From NCBI GenBank assembly GCA_937944055.1, contig CALDZJ010000009.1, positions 1-64,000 on the forward strand: DNA of 64,000 bases, written 5' to 3'. Source of the DNA: an uncultured Verrucomicrobiales bacterium (GTDB lineage: Bacteria; Verrucomicrobiota; Verrucomicrobiia; Verrucomicrobiales; Akkermansiaceae). Numbering within the stretch: the first letter of the stretch is position 1; each line of letters opens with the position of its first letter. Shown in pieces: positions 25,423 to 34,011 of the stretch. Both the position numbers and the translations under genes were made by a program. The notes beneath the pieces are model-generated. The model saw only the letters and a list, made by a program, of their open reading frames with translations, was not told where the DNA came from and searched no databases.

Positions 25423-26358
25423 ATGCTCGCCTTCTCGACCTGCTGGAATAATTCACGCCACGATGATGGCGAAGACATCGTCGATGAAATCCTAGAACTC
25501 GGATTCGATACCCTAGAACTTTCCCACGGCATGACGATTGCCAAGCTCCCCGGCATCCAACGCGCCTTCGCCGCGAACAAATTCAAATGCGTCGGCGTGC
25601 ATAATTACTTCCCCTCACCCACCGAGGTCATGATCGATGCTCCAGATGCCTATGAGTTCTCCTCAGATAATCCCAACGAGCGCAATAAAGCCTTTAAGGA
25701 AACCCTCAAAACGCTCGACATGGCAGCCGAGTTCGGAGCCCGCTACGTGGTCCTTCACATGGGCTCCGTCACCGCGATGCCTCATAAAAAATGGACCGGC
25801 CTTCTCACCAAGAAACTCGCCGCTGGTGAGCAGCTCAGTGATGCCTATGCAGATGACAAACTCGCCTGCGTAAAGCGCCGCGAAAAAACCGGCCCTAAGC
25901 ACTATCAACGCGCCATCGAAACACTGGAGGCACTCATCGAGCCCGCGCAGAAAGCGGGCGTCGTCCTCGCAGTCGAATCTCGCTCAAAGTATGAAGACGT
26001 TCCAGATGAACGCGAGATGATGGCACTGCAAGAACACTTTGCCGACTGCCCACAGATCGGCTATTGGCATGACTTTGGCCACGTCGGCCTGAAGCACAAC
26101 CTTGGCCTTCTCGATCATGATGAATGGCTCGGAAAAATGGCTCCCTACCTCATCGGCGCTCACCTTCACGACGTCCAGTGGCCTAAGCGCGATCATCGCG
26201 TCCCCTTCACGGGCGAGCTCCCCTACGATGAGCTCCTAAAGCATTTCCGCCCAGAAATGCCCTTCACATGGGAGCTTTCACCCACTCGTAAAACCGAGCA
26301 AATCCTCCCCGCAGCTCAACTCTGGCGTCAAAAATACCCAGAAACCCTCAGAGTCTGA
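25423..26358 (+). CDS. TIM-barrel sugar isomerase/epimerase-like protein
   Basis: The 311-residue product belongs to the xylose isomerase-like TIM barrel (AP endonuclease family 2). It shows FSTCWNN at strand 1, LGFDTLELSHGM at strand 2, GVHNYFP at strand 3, YVVLHMGSV at strand 4, VVLAVESRS with the metal-binding Glu, IGYWHDFGHV with His/Asp ligands, and GAHLHDVQW with a further His. The metal site therefore looks complete. The substrate is unknown. The gene stands alone; the last codons run into a tandem repeat. Confidence 0.85.
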   Translation: MLAFSTCWNNSRHDDGEDIVDEILELGFDTLELSHGMTIAKLPGIQRAFAANKFKCVGVHNYFPSPTEVMIDAPDAYEFSSDNPNERNKAFKETLKTLDMAAEFGARYVVLHMGSVTAMPHKKWTGLLTKKLAAGEQLSDAYADDKLACVKRREKTGPKHYQRAIETLEALIEPAQKAGVVLAVESRSKYEDVPDEREMMALQEHFADCPQIGYWHDFGHVGLKHNLGLLDHDEWLGKMAPYLIGAHLHDVQWPKRDHRVPFTGELPYDELLKHFRPEMPFTWELSPTRKTEQILPAAQLWRQKYPETLRV

Positions 26359-26383
26359 ATCTGAGTCTGAATCTGAGTCTGAG
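26351..26383. repeat. 12-bp tandem repeat, 2.7 copies
   Basis: GAGTCTGAATCT repeats two and two-thirds times, starting at the stop codon of the TIM-barrel gene and running into the gap before the convergent LOG-family gene. Confidence 0.85.
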
Positions 26384-26403
26384 CACCCTCTACCCCCCTC
26401 AGC

Positions 26404-27555
26404 CTAACTCTCCCTCCCCGCTTCTTTTAAGCCATCACTCGCCACAGGTGGGTGCTCTTTGATAAAGTTCACAATCTCCGCCACCTCATCACTCAGGCAA
26501 AGGTAATCTCGATAATGCCTCCCTTCAGCGAGCGTCTTCACAGTCTCCCAAAGCGGAGTCTCTTTGGTGTATCTCTCAGAATCTAAGAAGACCATCGGAC
26601 TCACTTCCCCAAGGCTCGCATAGTGATTTTGACAGGCATCTTGAAAAATTTCTTGGGTCGTCCCCGCTCGCCCCGGGGCAAAAATCACCCCGTAGCGCGC
26701 GATCGCAAGCAAGCCATCTTCACGGATACTATTAGAAAAATACTTCGCAACGTGAGCTGAAAACATATTCGTGGGCTCGTGACCATAGAACCAAGTCGGG
26801 ATGGCCAGGCTCGAGTGCCCCGTCGGGTATTTTTCAATCACCCTAGAAGCCGCCTCGATGTATCCTTCATCCGTATATTTCGGAGCCTTAGCCAGATCAT
26901 CTAAAACTTCATCCAGCTCCTCCACGCTCAAATCCGCAAGATAAGCGCCCAGGTTCGTAGCCTCCATGATGCCCGGCCCACCCCCGCTTGCGAGATAGAA
27001 GCCCTCCGCCGTCAAGGCGCGTGAAAGATGGGCCACCTTACGGAAGGATTGCTCATCACGCCCCGTGCCATGGCCGCCCATGATCGCAACCACCTTTTTC
27101 TTTCCATCCTTTTCAGTCCGTCCTTCTAAGAGATCAGTCAGGCCATCATCGATCGCATGGTCGTGCAAGCGCTCCGCGAGAGCCTCTACGATGTCAGGAT
27201 CCTTTTTCCCATTCTCCACAAAGTGATCGTAGATTTTTTTATCTAAACTCAGATCCTCTTCCGGCGTCCACCCCTGCATCAATTCCTCACGCGTATAAAG
27301 TTCCGGCCGATAAGGGTTATACGGGAGATCGCTAAATTTCGGGAAAACAAGCGCCCCTTTTTCGATCAAATCACACACCGAAAGGCGGGACGGAAATTGA
27401 CACCCCAGAAAGACCGCCTCCTGACACTCGATTTCATCCCAGGCGAAATCGACCTCCCGTAAATCCAGCCCCTGAATAACGGTGCAGTTCAGATTCGTTC
27501 CTTGGCGGATGAGGCGATCGAGCGAATCTAGTTCGCGAATAACAGAGCATTTCAT
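26404..27555 (-). CDS. LOG-family Rossmann protein with N-terminal extension
   Basis: The central part carries the LOG/lysine-decarboxylase-like motifs ASGGGPGIMEATNLGA (about 191-206) and PGRAGTTQEIFQDA, the latter matching PGGxGTxxE with one Gly to Arg change. LOG proteins release cytokinin-type bases from nucleoside monophosphates, or bind nucleotides; IMGGHGTGRDEQSF resembles their first loop. About 160 residues precede the Rossmann core, with VIQGLDLREVDFAWDEI resembling a pentapeptide-like start. The total of 383 residues is about twice a typical LOG. Its ATG overlaps the hpt stop (ATGA), so the two are translated together, which points to nucleotide salvage. Confidence 0.8.
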   Translation of the reverse strand: MKCSVIRELDSLDRLIRQGTNLNCTVIQGLDLREVDFAWDEIECQEAVFLGCQFPSRLSVCDLIEKGALVFPKFSDLPYNPYRPELYTREELMQGWTPEEDLSLDKKIYDHFVENGKKDPDIVEALAERLHDHAIDDGLTDLLEGRTEKDGKKKVVAIMGGHGTGRDEQSFRKVAHLSRALTAEGFYLASGGGPGIMEATNLGAYLADLSVEELDEVLDDLAKAPKYTDEGYIEAASRVIEKYPTGHSSLAIPTWFYGHEPTNMFSAHVAKYFSNSIREDGLLAIARYGVIFAPGRAGTTQEIFQDACQNHYASLGEVSPMVFLDSERYTKETPLWETVKTLAEGRHYRDYLCLSDEVAEIVNFIKEHPPVASDGLKEAGRES

Positions 27556-28094
27556 AATGTAATCACAGAAGGGTTTAAGACACCGACATACGGCAGATTG
27601 CGGTATTTACCATCATAGTCTAATCCATAGCCAACCACAAATTCATCTGCAATCTCGAAGGCTGAATAATCAGCCTCCACCTCCGCCGCACGCTCCTTAT
27701 CCTTCGTTAAGAGAACGCAGGTCTTCACCTCCCGGGCACCCATCTGCAGGAGTTTCGCTGACACCGCCTCAAGAGTCCGCCCCGTATCTAAAATATCGTC
27801 GATCACCAAAACGCAGCGCCCCTTCACCTCCGGCAGCTTTTGATCTAAAAAATCCACCTGCCCGGAGCTCTCGGTCCCGCCGTGATAGCTCGAAACATTC
27901 AGACACTCCATCTCCAAGCGCAGAGGAACACGCCTTAACAAATCCGCCATAAAAACAAGCGCCCCTTTTAAAATCGCCACCACCTGCAAGGCCTCTTCCG
28001 AGGCAAAATCAGCATGAATCCTCTCCGCAATCACATCCAAGCGCTTCTCGATCACCTCCTCGGCAATGAGAACCTTCTCAATATCTTCGTGCAT
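27552..28094 (-). CDS. hpt: Hypoxanthine phosphoribosyltransferase
   Basis: Hpt converts hypoxanthine or guanine with PRPP to IMP or GMP. The 180-residue product begins MHEDIEKVLIAEEVI, as in Hpt proteins. It has VAILKGALVFMADL near 44-57, the PRPP-binding loop VLVIDDILDTGRTL, and the C-terminal FVVGYGLDYDGKYRNLPYVG. The longer start at 28130 adds 12 non-conserved residues. It overlaps the following LOG-family gene by 4 bases. Confidence 0.95.
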   Translation of the reverse strand: MHEDIEKVLIAEEVIEKRLDVIAERIHADFASEEALQVVAILKGALVFMADLLRRVPLRLEMECLNVSSYHGGTESSGQVDFLDQKLPEVKGRCVLVIDDILDTGRTLEAVSAKLLQMGAREVKTCVLLTKDKERAAEVEADYSAFEIADEFVVGYGLDYDGKYRNLPYVGVLNPSVITL

Positions 28095-28214
28095 CAAAAG
28101 AGCTAAAGAAAGCACCCGCCAGAAGTCCATGAAAATGCCCCGCGCCTTCTCACCCGCCCAGCCTCCACTCCCACCTAAGCTTGCTCCTCTTATCGAATCC
28201 CCTAGTCTCCTCCC

Positions 28215-28922
28215 ATGCCCTCCATCCTGATTGTGGAAGATGAAAGACCCATCGCAGACACCCTGATCTACGCGCTGGAAACGGAAAATTTCTCAGTCAC
28301 CCATCTCAGCACCGCACAAGAAGGCCTGACCCACTTCGATTCTCATACTCCAGACCTCGCCGTGCTAGACATCGGCTTGCCCGACTTCAACGGCTTCGAT
28401 CTCTGCCGAAAAATCCGCACCTTTTCTGAAGTCCCCATCCTCTTCCTCACCGCGCGCGATTCTGAAATCGATCAAGTCTTAGGACTCGAACTCGGCGCAG
28501 ATGACTACGTCACGAAGCCCTTTTCTCCCCGCACCGTAGTTGCACGCATTCGGGCCATCCTTCGCCGAGGCAGCGCCGCCCACCAAAGCAGCGCCGCCCA
28601 CCCAGGCAGCGCCGCCCACCCAGAACCCTCCTCCGAGCTACTCCATCACCAAGCAGACCGCATGAGCATCTCCTGCTCTGGTCAGCCGCTAGATCTCACC
28701 GCCCACGAGTATAAACTCCTCGCCATCCTTCTCGCGCAACCTGGCCGGGTCTTCACCCGTGAGCAACTCCTCGAGCAAGCTTGGGAAGATCCCGGTTCCG
28801 CGATGGACCGCACCATTGATGCCCACATCAAAACCCTCCGCGCAAAACTCCGCAAAGTCTCAGAAGAAGCCGCAGAAACGATCCAAACCCGGCGCGGCCT
28901 AGGCTACACCCTCCTATTCTAA
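28215..28922 (+). CDS. creB: CreB-like response regulator
   Basis: This OmpR-family regulator of 235 residues has a receiver domain (LIVEDERPIADTL; phosphorylated Asp in LAVLDIGLPDFNGFDL; ILFLTARDSE; ADDYVTKPFSPR) and a C-terminal winged helix (LTAHEYKLLAILLAQPGRVFT, VDAHIKTLRAKL-type recognition). The receiver follows CreB of Enterobacteria very closely, including GIADTL-like and KPFSPR-like stretches, and the next gene is a CreC-like kinase. The linker between the domains holds three 18-bp repeats encoding SAAHP-like units. A leader without Shine-Dalgarno precedes it. Confidence 0.85.
   Translation: MPSILIVEDERPIADTLIYALETENFSVTHLSTAQEGLTHFDSHTPDLAVLDIGLPDFNGFDLCRKIRTFSEVPILFLTARDSEIDQVLGLELGADDYVTKPFSPRTVVARIRAILRRGSAAHQSSAAHPGSAAHPEPSSELLHHQADRMSISCSGQPLDLTAHEYKLLAILLAQPGRVFTREQLLEQAWEDPGSAMDRTIDAHIKTLRAKLRKVSEEAAETIQTRRGLGYTLLF
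28570..28623. repeat. 18-bp tandem repeat, three copies
   Basis: Three successive copies of GCAGCGCCGCCCACCCAG (the first ends CAAA) lie in the interdomain linker of the CreB-like regulator and encode GSAAHQ/SSAAHP/GSAAHP. Copy number could vary among strains without breaking frame. Confidence 0.9.
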
Positions 28923-28958
28923 GCTCCCCCACTCCGCCCCACTCCCTCCCCCCTTCCC

Positions 28959-30389
28959 ATGCGTCTCACCCGCGTCACCCTCACGCTCATCACCTTAATC
29001 ATGGGCTTCGGCTTCTACCGCCTCAGCGATTTCCTACTCGAAGATCTAGAAACCCAAACCCTGCAAGCAACCGAGGAATCCATGATCGATTCCGCCCAAC
29101 TCCTCGCCAACCTTGTCGAAAATGAGCAAGACCTCACCAAGGTCTTCGCAGGGCTCGACACGCGGGAATTTGAAGCACGAATCTTCGCGATTCGTAAAAA
29201 CAAAGTAGGCCTCCATGCCTACCTCACTGATGAAAAAGGAATCGTCCTTTTTGATAGCCGCAAGCCCGAGAACATTGGGAAAGATTTCTCGCAATGGGCT
29301 GACGTCCATAAAACCTTAAAAGGAGAATACGGAGCCCGCTCCACCCGGCTCGATGAAACAGACGCGAACTCCTCGGTCATGTTTGTCGGCGCGCCCGTTC
29401 ATCGAGATGGAAAAATCATAGGCTGCCTCAGCCTCGCTAAATCTCAAAGTGACGTCCTCCCATTCGTGCACGACCGCCGCCGAACCATCATCTGGTCCGT
29501 CGCCCTGATCGGTCTCGGCATTCTTTCGCTCATCGGGGCGGTCTTCATCTGGCTCTTCCGCCCCGTCGGCCAGCTCACGGATTACGCCCGCGCCATCACG
29601 CGAGGCGAGCGCCGCTCGAAGCCCAAGGTCGGACGAGGCCGTGAGGTCAATACCCTCGCAAATGCCCTGCATGACATGCGCGAATCGCTCGAAGGCAGGC
29701 AATACGCCGAGCGCTACATTCAGACCCTCACCCATGAACTCAAATCTCCCCTTGCCGCGATCCAAGGGGCCGCCGAGTTACTCAACGAAGACATGCCCCA
29801 GGCGGAGCGTGCCCGCTTCGTAGGGAACATCCGCTCACAGACAAATCGCTGTGAGGATCTCATCCACCGACTGCTTGAACTCTCTGCGCTAGAGGCGCAA
29901 ACCCACCTTGAAGACTCACACCCCTTCGACCTCAGCGCCTGCTGCCAACAAAGCCTCCACGAGATGAAGCCCCTCGCCGAGGCCTCCGGACTCACCCTCA
30001 CTCAAGACCTCCCGCCCGCCCTCCCCTTTTATGGAAATGAACCTCTCATCAAGTCCGCCCTGAATCACCTTCTACAAAACGCGATCCAATTCTCCCCAAA
30101 AGGGACTCAGGTGAGAGTCCGCGCCCGCCAAGAAAAGGAGCAGATCATCCTAGACGTCTGTGATGAGGGCCCGGGCATCGAGCCCTTCGCTGCGGAGCGA
30201 GCCTTTGAACGTTTCTACTCTTTCCGTAAAGCAGACGCCGCAAAGGGCAACGGCCTAGGGCTCGCCTTCGTCAAAGAAGTTGCCGACCTTCATCAAGGAC
30301 AGGTCTCCATTGCCCCTCACAAAGAATCCGGCAGCCTCCGTGGCACCAGCGCCAAGATCATCTTACCAATCTCACCGCCCACCGCCTGA
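28959..30389 (+). CDS. creC: CreC-like sensor histidine kinase
   Basis: The 476-residue kinase has an N-terminal membrane span and an extracytoplasmic Cache-type domain. Its stretches VGLHAYLTDEKGIVLFDSR, GEYGARSTRL and SSVMFVGAPV match CreC nearly piece by piece. A second span (IIWSVALIGLGILSLIGAVFIWL), a HAMP region, the phosphoacceptor box LTHELKSPLAAIQGAAELL and ATP-binding motifs (DEGPGI, GNGLGLAFV) follow. In E. coli CreBC responds to growth in minimal medium and fermentation products. The inner-membrane protein gene creD does not follow here. It is 36 bases behind creB. Confidence 0.88.
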   Translation: MRLTRVTLTLITLIMGFGFYRLSDFLLEDLETQTLQATEESMIDSAQLLANLVENEQDLTKVFAGLDTREFEARIFAIRKNKVGLHAYLTDEKGIVLFDSRKPENIGKDFSQWADVHKTLKGEYGARSTRLDETDANSSVMFVGAPVHRDGKIIGCLSLAKSQSDVLPFVHDRRRTIIWSVALIGLGILSLIGAVFIWLFRPVGQLTDYARAITRGERRSKPKVGRGREVNTLANALHDMRESLEGRQYAERYIQTLTHELKSPLAAIQGAAELLNEDMPQAERARFVGNIRSQTNRCEDLIHRLLELSALEAQTHLEDSHPFDLSACCQQSLHEMKPLAEASGLTLTQDLPPALPFYGNEPLIKSALNHLLQNAIQFSPKGTQVRVRARQEKEQIILDVCDEGPGIEPFAAERAFERFYSFRKADAAKGNGLGLAFVKEVADLHQGQVSIAPHKESGSLRGTSAKIILPISPPTA

Positions 30390-30406
30390 ACGGGCCGCCT
30401 GAGTCG

Positions 30407-30976
30407 CTACTTTTTCCAAGTCGCAGCCACCTCCTGCTCGTTCCCATTCCGGTCAGTGTATTTCACCTTTCCATGCTCCAGACCATACTCATAAACCATC
30501 TTCGTAACCTTCACATCGAAGCAACAATACTCGGCGATATTTAAAAGATGAACCTCGTCTCCCGTTTTTTTGTAGAGCTGCCACCACTTTAGCGCATCCA
30601 GTCCATCTGCTGATTTTCCGGCCTTCAGTGAGGCTTGAGCCACCGCATCCAGCTTGAGGCGGTGCCCTAAAATCGCCTCAATATCTAACATCATATCACA
30701 GTTCACTGTTTGGCTCTCGAGGTCATACACGGTGTAGGCTTGTAAGACTGGGTAATCAAACTGCACATGATTATAACCCACGACGAGGTCCGCCTTGATC
30801 AACTGCTCCACCATCTCAGCGACGTTTGATTCATCAAAGATATGATACTGCCCCGTTTCAGTCGAATACGTCACTCCCACTGACATCCCCATCTTATCCT
30901 TGTGAGTTGAGCCCCCCACATCACTGAAGCTACGCTGCGTTTCGAGATCAAAGTAAACTATTCCGGCCACACCCAA
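30407..30976 (-). CDS. DEDD-type 3'-5' exonuclease-like protein (RNase H fold)
   Basis: The 189-residue product has the DEDD pattern: FDLET (Asp and Glu of motif I), VVGYNHVQFDYPVL (motif II) and YCCFDVKVTKMVY with Y-x3-D (motif III, DEDDy form). This resembles the RNase_H_2/YprB group of DNA or RNA exonucleases. It appears as a stand-alone nuclease domain with no helicase or polymerase. The start is TTG at 30976 or GTG at 30970; no ATG is in place. It converges on creC with 17 bases between. Confidence 0.8.
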   Translation of the reverse strand: MGVAGIVYFDLETQRSFSDVGGSTHKDKMGMSVGVTYSTETGQYHIFDESNVAEMVEQLIKADLVVGYNHVQFDYPVLQAYTVYDLESQTVNCDMMLDIEAILGHRLKLDAVAQASLKAGKSADGLDALKWWQLYKKTGDEVHLLNIAEYCCFDVKVTKMVYEYGLEHGKVKYTDRNGNEQEVAATWKK

Positions 30977-31008
30977 GTCTTATGAAATGGCGGGACTGGG
31001 GGCAAGAA

Positions 31009-31812
31009 TCACTTCCGCTGACGCGCCATCTCCTCCTCCACCATCGGGCCAAGCTCTGGCCACATCACCTGCATAATCGCAGCCACCACCACCACTAAAA
31101 GCACGTAGTAAAGCAGCACACGGCTCGCCGCTAACTCACTTCCCGGCACCCGAAAGCCACTATGCAAATCCCAAAGCGGGGCTCCCCGCTTCAGGCCAAA
31201 CCAGAGCGTCACCGAGTGTCCTAAAAGCATCAAAATCGGATGCATCATCCCCATCCCTAAGACCCAGACTCGCATTGAGCGAATCAAGGCAAATTGAGTC
31301 GATAACTTCCCCCCAAGGTGGTTCTCCACCCGCAGCGACATCAGCCACTTCCCGGGCGTAAACCCCAAGGAGCTGAGCAAGGCCGCCTCCATGAGGATCA
31401 CCGGGATTAAGACCCCGATAATCAGCCAGCCAGAACCCTGCGAGGCCGGATCTGGAATCATCGCAAATCCCCCGAGGCGGAGAAAACTCACAAGAATAAG
31501 TTGATAGAGAAAATAATCAAAAACCCGCGCTCCCAGTCTCCGCCACGCCAGAAATGGAGGCTGAGCGAGCGCGAGAGGCGGCGGAGTGAGAGACTCCTCC
31601 AGCTCGGAGACCGCCTCCGCATCTCGCCGCGCATCTGCCTTCGTAAATTCTCCTTTTAAAATTTGCACCTCACTTGCCGGAAGCCATCCCTCGGCTCCCT
31701 CATGCCAGATCCCTGTCTCCGCAATGATCTGCCCCTCGCGGATCATCTCACGGATCCGATAATCCTCAAAAGGCCCTGCCTTCTCGCCGTCTTTAATAAT
31801 CCACAGAAGCAT
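31009..31812 (-). CDS. GYF_2-RDD family membrane protein
   Basis: The N-terminal 55 residues form a GYF_2 domain (WIIKDGEKAGPFEDYRI, GIWHEGAEGWLPASEV), a fold that binds proline-rich peptides. After an acidic linker comes an RDD domain with the usual Arg/Asp pattern (LAWRRLGARVFDYFLYQLIL) and GFTPGKWLMSLRV. A last span (VLLYYVLLVVVVAAIMQVMW) is near the end. The total is 267 residues. It lies six bases behind the LolC/E-type gene and is probably in its operon. Confidence 0.88.
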   Translation of the reverse strand: MLLWIIKDGEKAGPFEDYRIREMIREGQIIAETGIWHEGAEGWLPASEVQILKGEFTKADARRDAEAVSELEESLTPPPLALAQPPFLAWRRLGARVFDYFLYQLILVSFLRLGGFAMIPDPASQGSGWLIIGVLIPVILMEAALLSSLGFTPGKWLMSLRVENHLGGKLSTQFALIRSMRVWVLGMGMMHPILMLLGHSVTLWFGLKRGAPLWDLHSGFRVPGSELAASRVLLYYVLLVVVVAAIMQVMWPELGPMVEEEMARQRK

Positions 31813-31818
31813 TTCTTT

Positions 31819-33549
31819 CTAAAGGTTACGGAGAGATTTTGCAGGATCACGAAAGGCGGCCATCAAGGCGGGCACCAAGGCGGCAAGCAGGCAGAGAATC
31901 ACCGCCACCACTGAAATCACAATGAGCTGAGGCGGCTCAACCAAGGCTGGCAACTCACTCATCCCGTGGAATTCTGGCGGGAAGGGATCGATCCCCAAGC
32001 CTCGGAGAATCGTGACAATCCCCTCACGGTAATGGATTGCTAAAAGCCCCATCGCGAGCCCCAGCAGCGCTCCGCCCACTCCCACAATGAGCCCTTGATA
32101 AACGAAAACTCGGACAATCTGGGAGGGCCGGGCCCCCAGCGCCTTCATCACTCCTATTTCCTGCCGCTTCTGCACCGTCACGGTGTACATCACCGCCATG
32201 ATGCTGAAAGCCGAAAGCAGCGTAATAAAGGAAAGAGCAAAACTCATCATCACCTTCTCGGTTTTCACGAGTTGGAACTGCTGCGAATGGGTCACCATCC
32301 AGCTTTGAAAAAGCCACCGTTCATCTTGGTTCTCACGCAGCTTCTTAGCCGTTTCCTCAGCGCGATACGGGTCCTCCACTCGTAAGCCGATTGACTCCAC
32401 TCCTCCAGCGAGCCCTTTGAGCTCCATCCCGATCGAAAGCGGAAGAAAAAGATCCGGCCCCTGCGAGCGCTGATTATCAGCATAGACCCCTTGCACCACC
32501 AATGTCTTAGGGACTACAAATTCCTCGATCTCACGAAAGCCCTCATTATCCGCCTTCTCTAAATCTAACTCCCGCAGCTCCCGCAAGCGCTCCAAGAGCT
32601 CCGCCTGAGTCCCGCTCTCATAAAAACTCAGCCCCCCTTCCTCTCGCTCGCTTTCATAGAGAAGATCCAGAATCTCACCTAATCTACGCCGCTCAACTGC
32701 CCGCATGGGCTTCCCCTCAGTCATCTCCGGGCCATTCGGAGTCTCCACCTCGACTGGGACGAGGCTCTGGATCAGGCGATAAGCCTCTAACAACTCGCTC
32801 GAGCCTGCTCTTTCCTCCTCTCCCTCCAGAGTGAAAAGCGTCTTCACGGCCTCCTCGAAGGGCTGAAAAACATCAGGATAAAGATCCCACGCCCGCTCTT
32901 CCGGGACCCGGTAAACATCCATCACCGCCTCCAGATTACTCGCCGCAATCAGGCGAATTTCATCACCCGGCTTCAAGCGCAAACCCTCAGCCAAAACCTT
33001 AGAAATCACGACATTCTTATCCCCGTAAATCGGGCGCGTGTTCACCGCAGGAACGCCCGAAAGGTCCCCATCTTGAGTCGCTGTCACCGCTTCCGCAGCG
33101 CCCCCCACTGCCAGATCAAAGTCCACCTGACTCGCTGGGTAATTTTGCAAATCTAACATCTCACGCAGCGCTCCCACTTGCTCCTCATTGTCAGTATTAA
33201 TCGCGCGGAACCTCACCGGCCGCTGCCACAACTTAGAATCTAAAAGGACAAAGCCCTCCACCAGCGCATAAGCGCTTTCCACTCCTGCGGCCTTCGCAAA
33301 AGACTCCTCAGCCTCAGCCCAATCATAGATCAAGCCATCTCCCTCATTCGCATAGACCGACACATGAGGAGAGAAGCCCAAGAGGGTCTCTTTGAGATTC
33401 CGCTCGAAGCCATTATGCACCGAGAGAACCACGATCAAAACCATCGCCCCGAAGGCCACTCCTAAAAGAGAAATCAGGGTGATGATCGACACGAAAGTGC
33501 GCAGAGGGTTCAAATACCTCAGGGCCAGGGTCCAGCTGAATGACTTCAA
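31819..33549 (-). CDS. LolC/LolE-type ABC permease, enlarged
   Basis: LolC/E permeases, with LolD, extract lipoproteins from the inner membrane. This protein has the family N-terminus (SFSWTLALRYLNPLRTFVSIITLISLLGVAFGAM) and C-terminal FtsX-like membrane domain (IMAVMYTVTVQKRQEIGVMKALGA and two further spans). The extracytoplasmic part between spans 1 and 2 is about 360 residues, roughly 150 more than in LolC; the extra part includes a charged helical stretch near the middle. TTG at 33549, with AGGA nine bases ahead, is the best start; the open frame reaches back to 33594. No LolD ATPase gene lies nearby. Confidence 0.8.
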   Translation of the reverse strand: MKSFSWTLALRYLNPLRTFVSIITLISLLGVAFGAMVLIVVLSVHNGFERNLKETLLGFSPHVSVYANEGDGLIYDWAEAEESFAKAAGVESAYALVEGFVLLDSKLWQRPVRFRAINTDNEEQVGALREMLDLQNYPASQVDFDLAVGGAAEAVTATQDGDLSGVPAVNTRPIYGDKNVVISKVLAEGLRLKPGDEIRLIAASNLEAVMDVYRVPEERAWDLYPDVFQPFEEAVKTLFTLEGEEERAGSSELLEAYRLIQSLVPVEVETPNGPEMTEGKPMRAVERRRLGEILDLLYESEREEGGLSFYESGTQAELLERLRELRELDLEKADNEGFREIEEFVVPKTLVVQGVYADNQRSQGPDLFLPLSIGMELKGLAGGVESIGLRVEDPYRAEETAKKLRENQDERWLFQSWMVTHSQQFQLVKTEKVMMSFALSFITLLSAFSIMAVMYTVTVQKRQEIGVMKALGARPSQIVRVFVYQGLIVGVGGALLGLAMGLLAIHYREGIVTILRGLGIDPFPPEFHGMSELPALVEPPQLIVISVVAVILCLLAALVPALMAAFRDPAKSLRNL

Positions 33550-33630
33550 GATGCAGATTCCTACCCCTTCCCAAGCCCTCCCGCAACTCCACACTTCACA
33601 GCATCGTCACTTGCCGTCAAAGTCCCCTCC

Positions 33631-34008
33631 ATGATCAAGTTTCTCCACACCCGCATTCGGGTCTCAGATCCCGCCGCCTCCATCGCCTTTTATCAAAAAG
33701 TCGGCTTCCAACTCGGCCAGCAAAAAAAATCTCCCCAAGGCAATGAGCTGGCCTTCATGCACCTCCCCGGCAGCGAGCACTTCCTAGAACTCACCTACTC
33801 TCCAGACTTTAAGGTCGAATTCCCAGAAGACCTCATGCACACCTGCGTGGGAGTCTCAGACATCATTGATTATTGTGACCGCCTAGAGAAAGACGGCTTA
33901 GAAATTTGGCCCAGCAGCTGGCGTGAGAAATTTTCCTCCGGTGAGCGAAAAATGGCCTTCATCACTGACCCAGATGGCTATGAAGTGGAGATCTTAGAAG
34001 TCGATTAG
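33631..34008 (+). CDS. VOC-family (glyoxalase-like) protein
   Basis: The 125-residue product has the two-module beta-alpha-beta-beta-beta pattern of the vicinal oxygen chelate family. It shows LHTRIRVSDPAASIAFYQKVGF with the metal-binding His, FLELTYSP with Glu, HTCVGVSDI with the second His, and FITDPDGYEVEILE with the second Glu. The full ligand set of glyoxalase I (His, Glu, His, Glu) is therefore present, so lactoylglutathione lyase activity is possible. The start is preceded by a C/T-rich leader. coaX follows after 3 bases. Confidence 0.85.
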   Translation: MIKFLHTRIRVSDPAASIAFYQKVGFQLGQQKKSPQGNELAFMHLPGSEHFLELTYSPDFKVEFPEDLMHTCVGVSDIIDYCDRLEKDGLEIWPSSWREKFSSGERKMAFITDPDGYEVEILEVD

Positions 34009-34011
34009 TCC

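Noticed and set aside
30407-30976. DEDD nuclease as a Cas or phage protein
   Set aside because: No CRISPR repeats, cas genes or phage genes are seen anywhere in the window.
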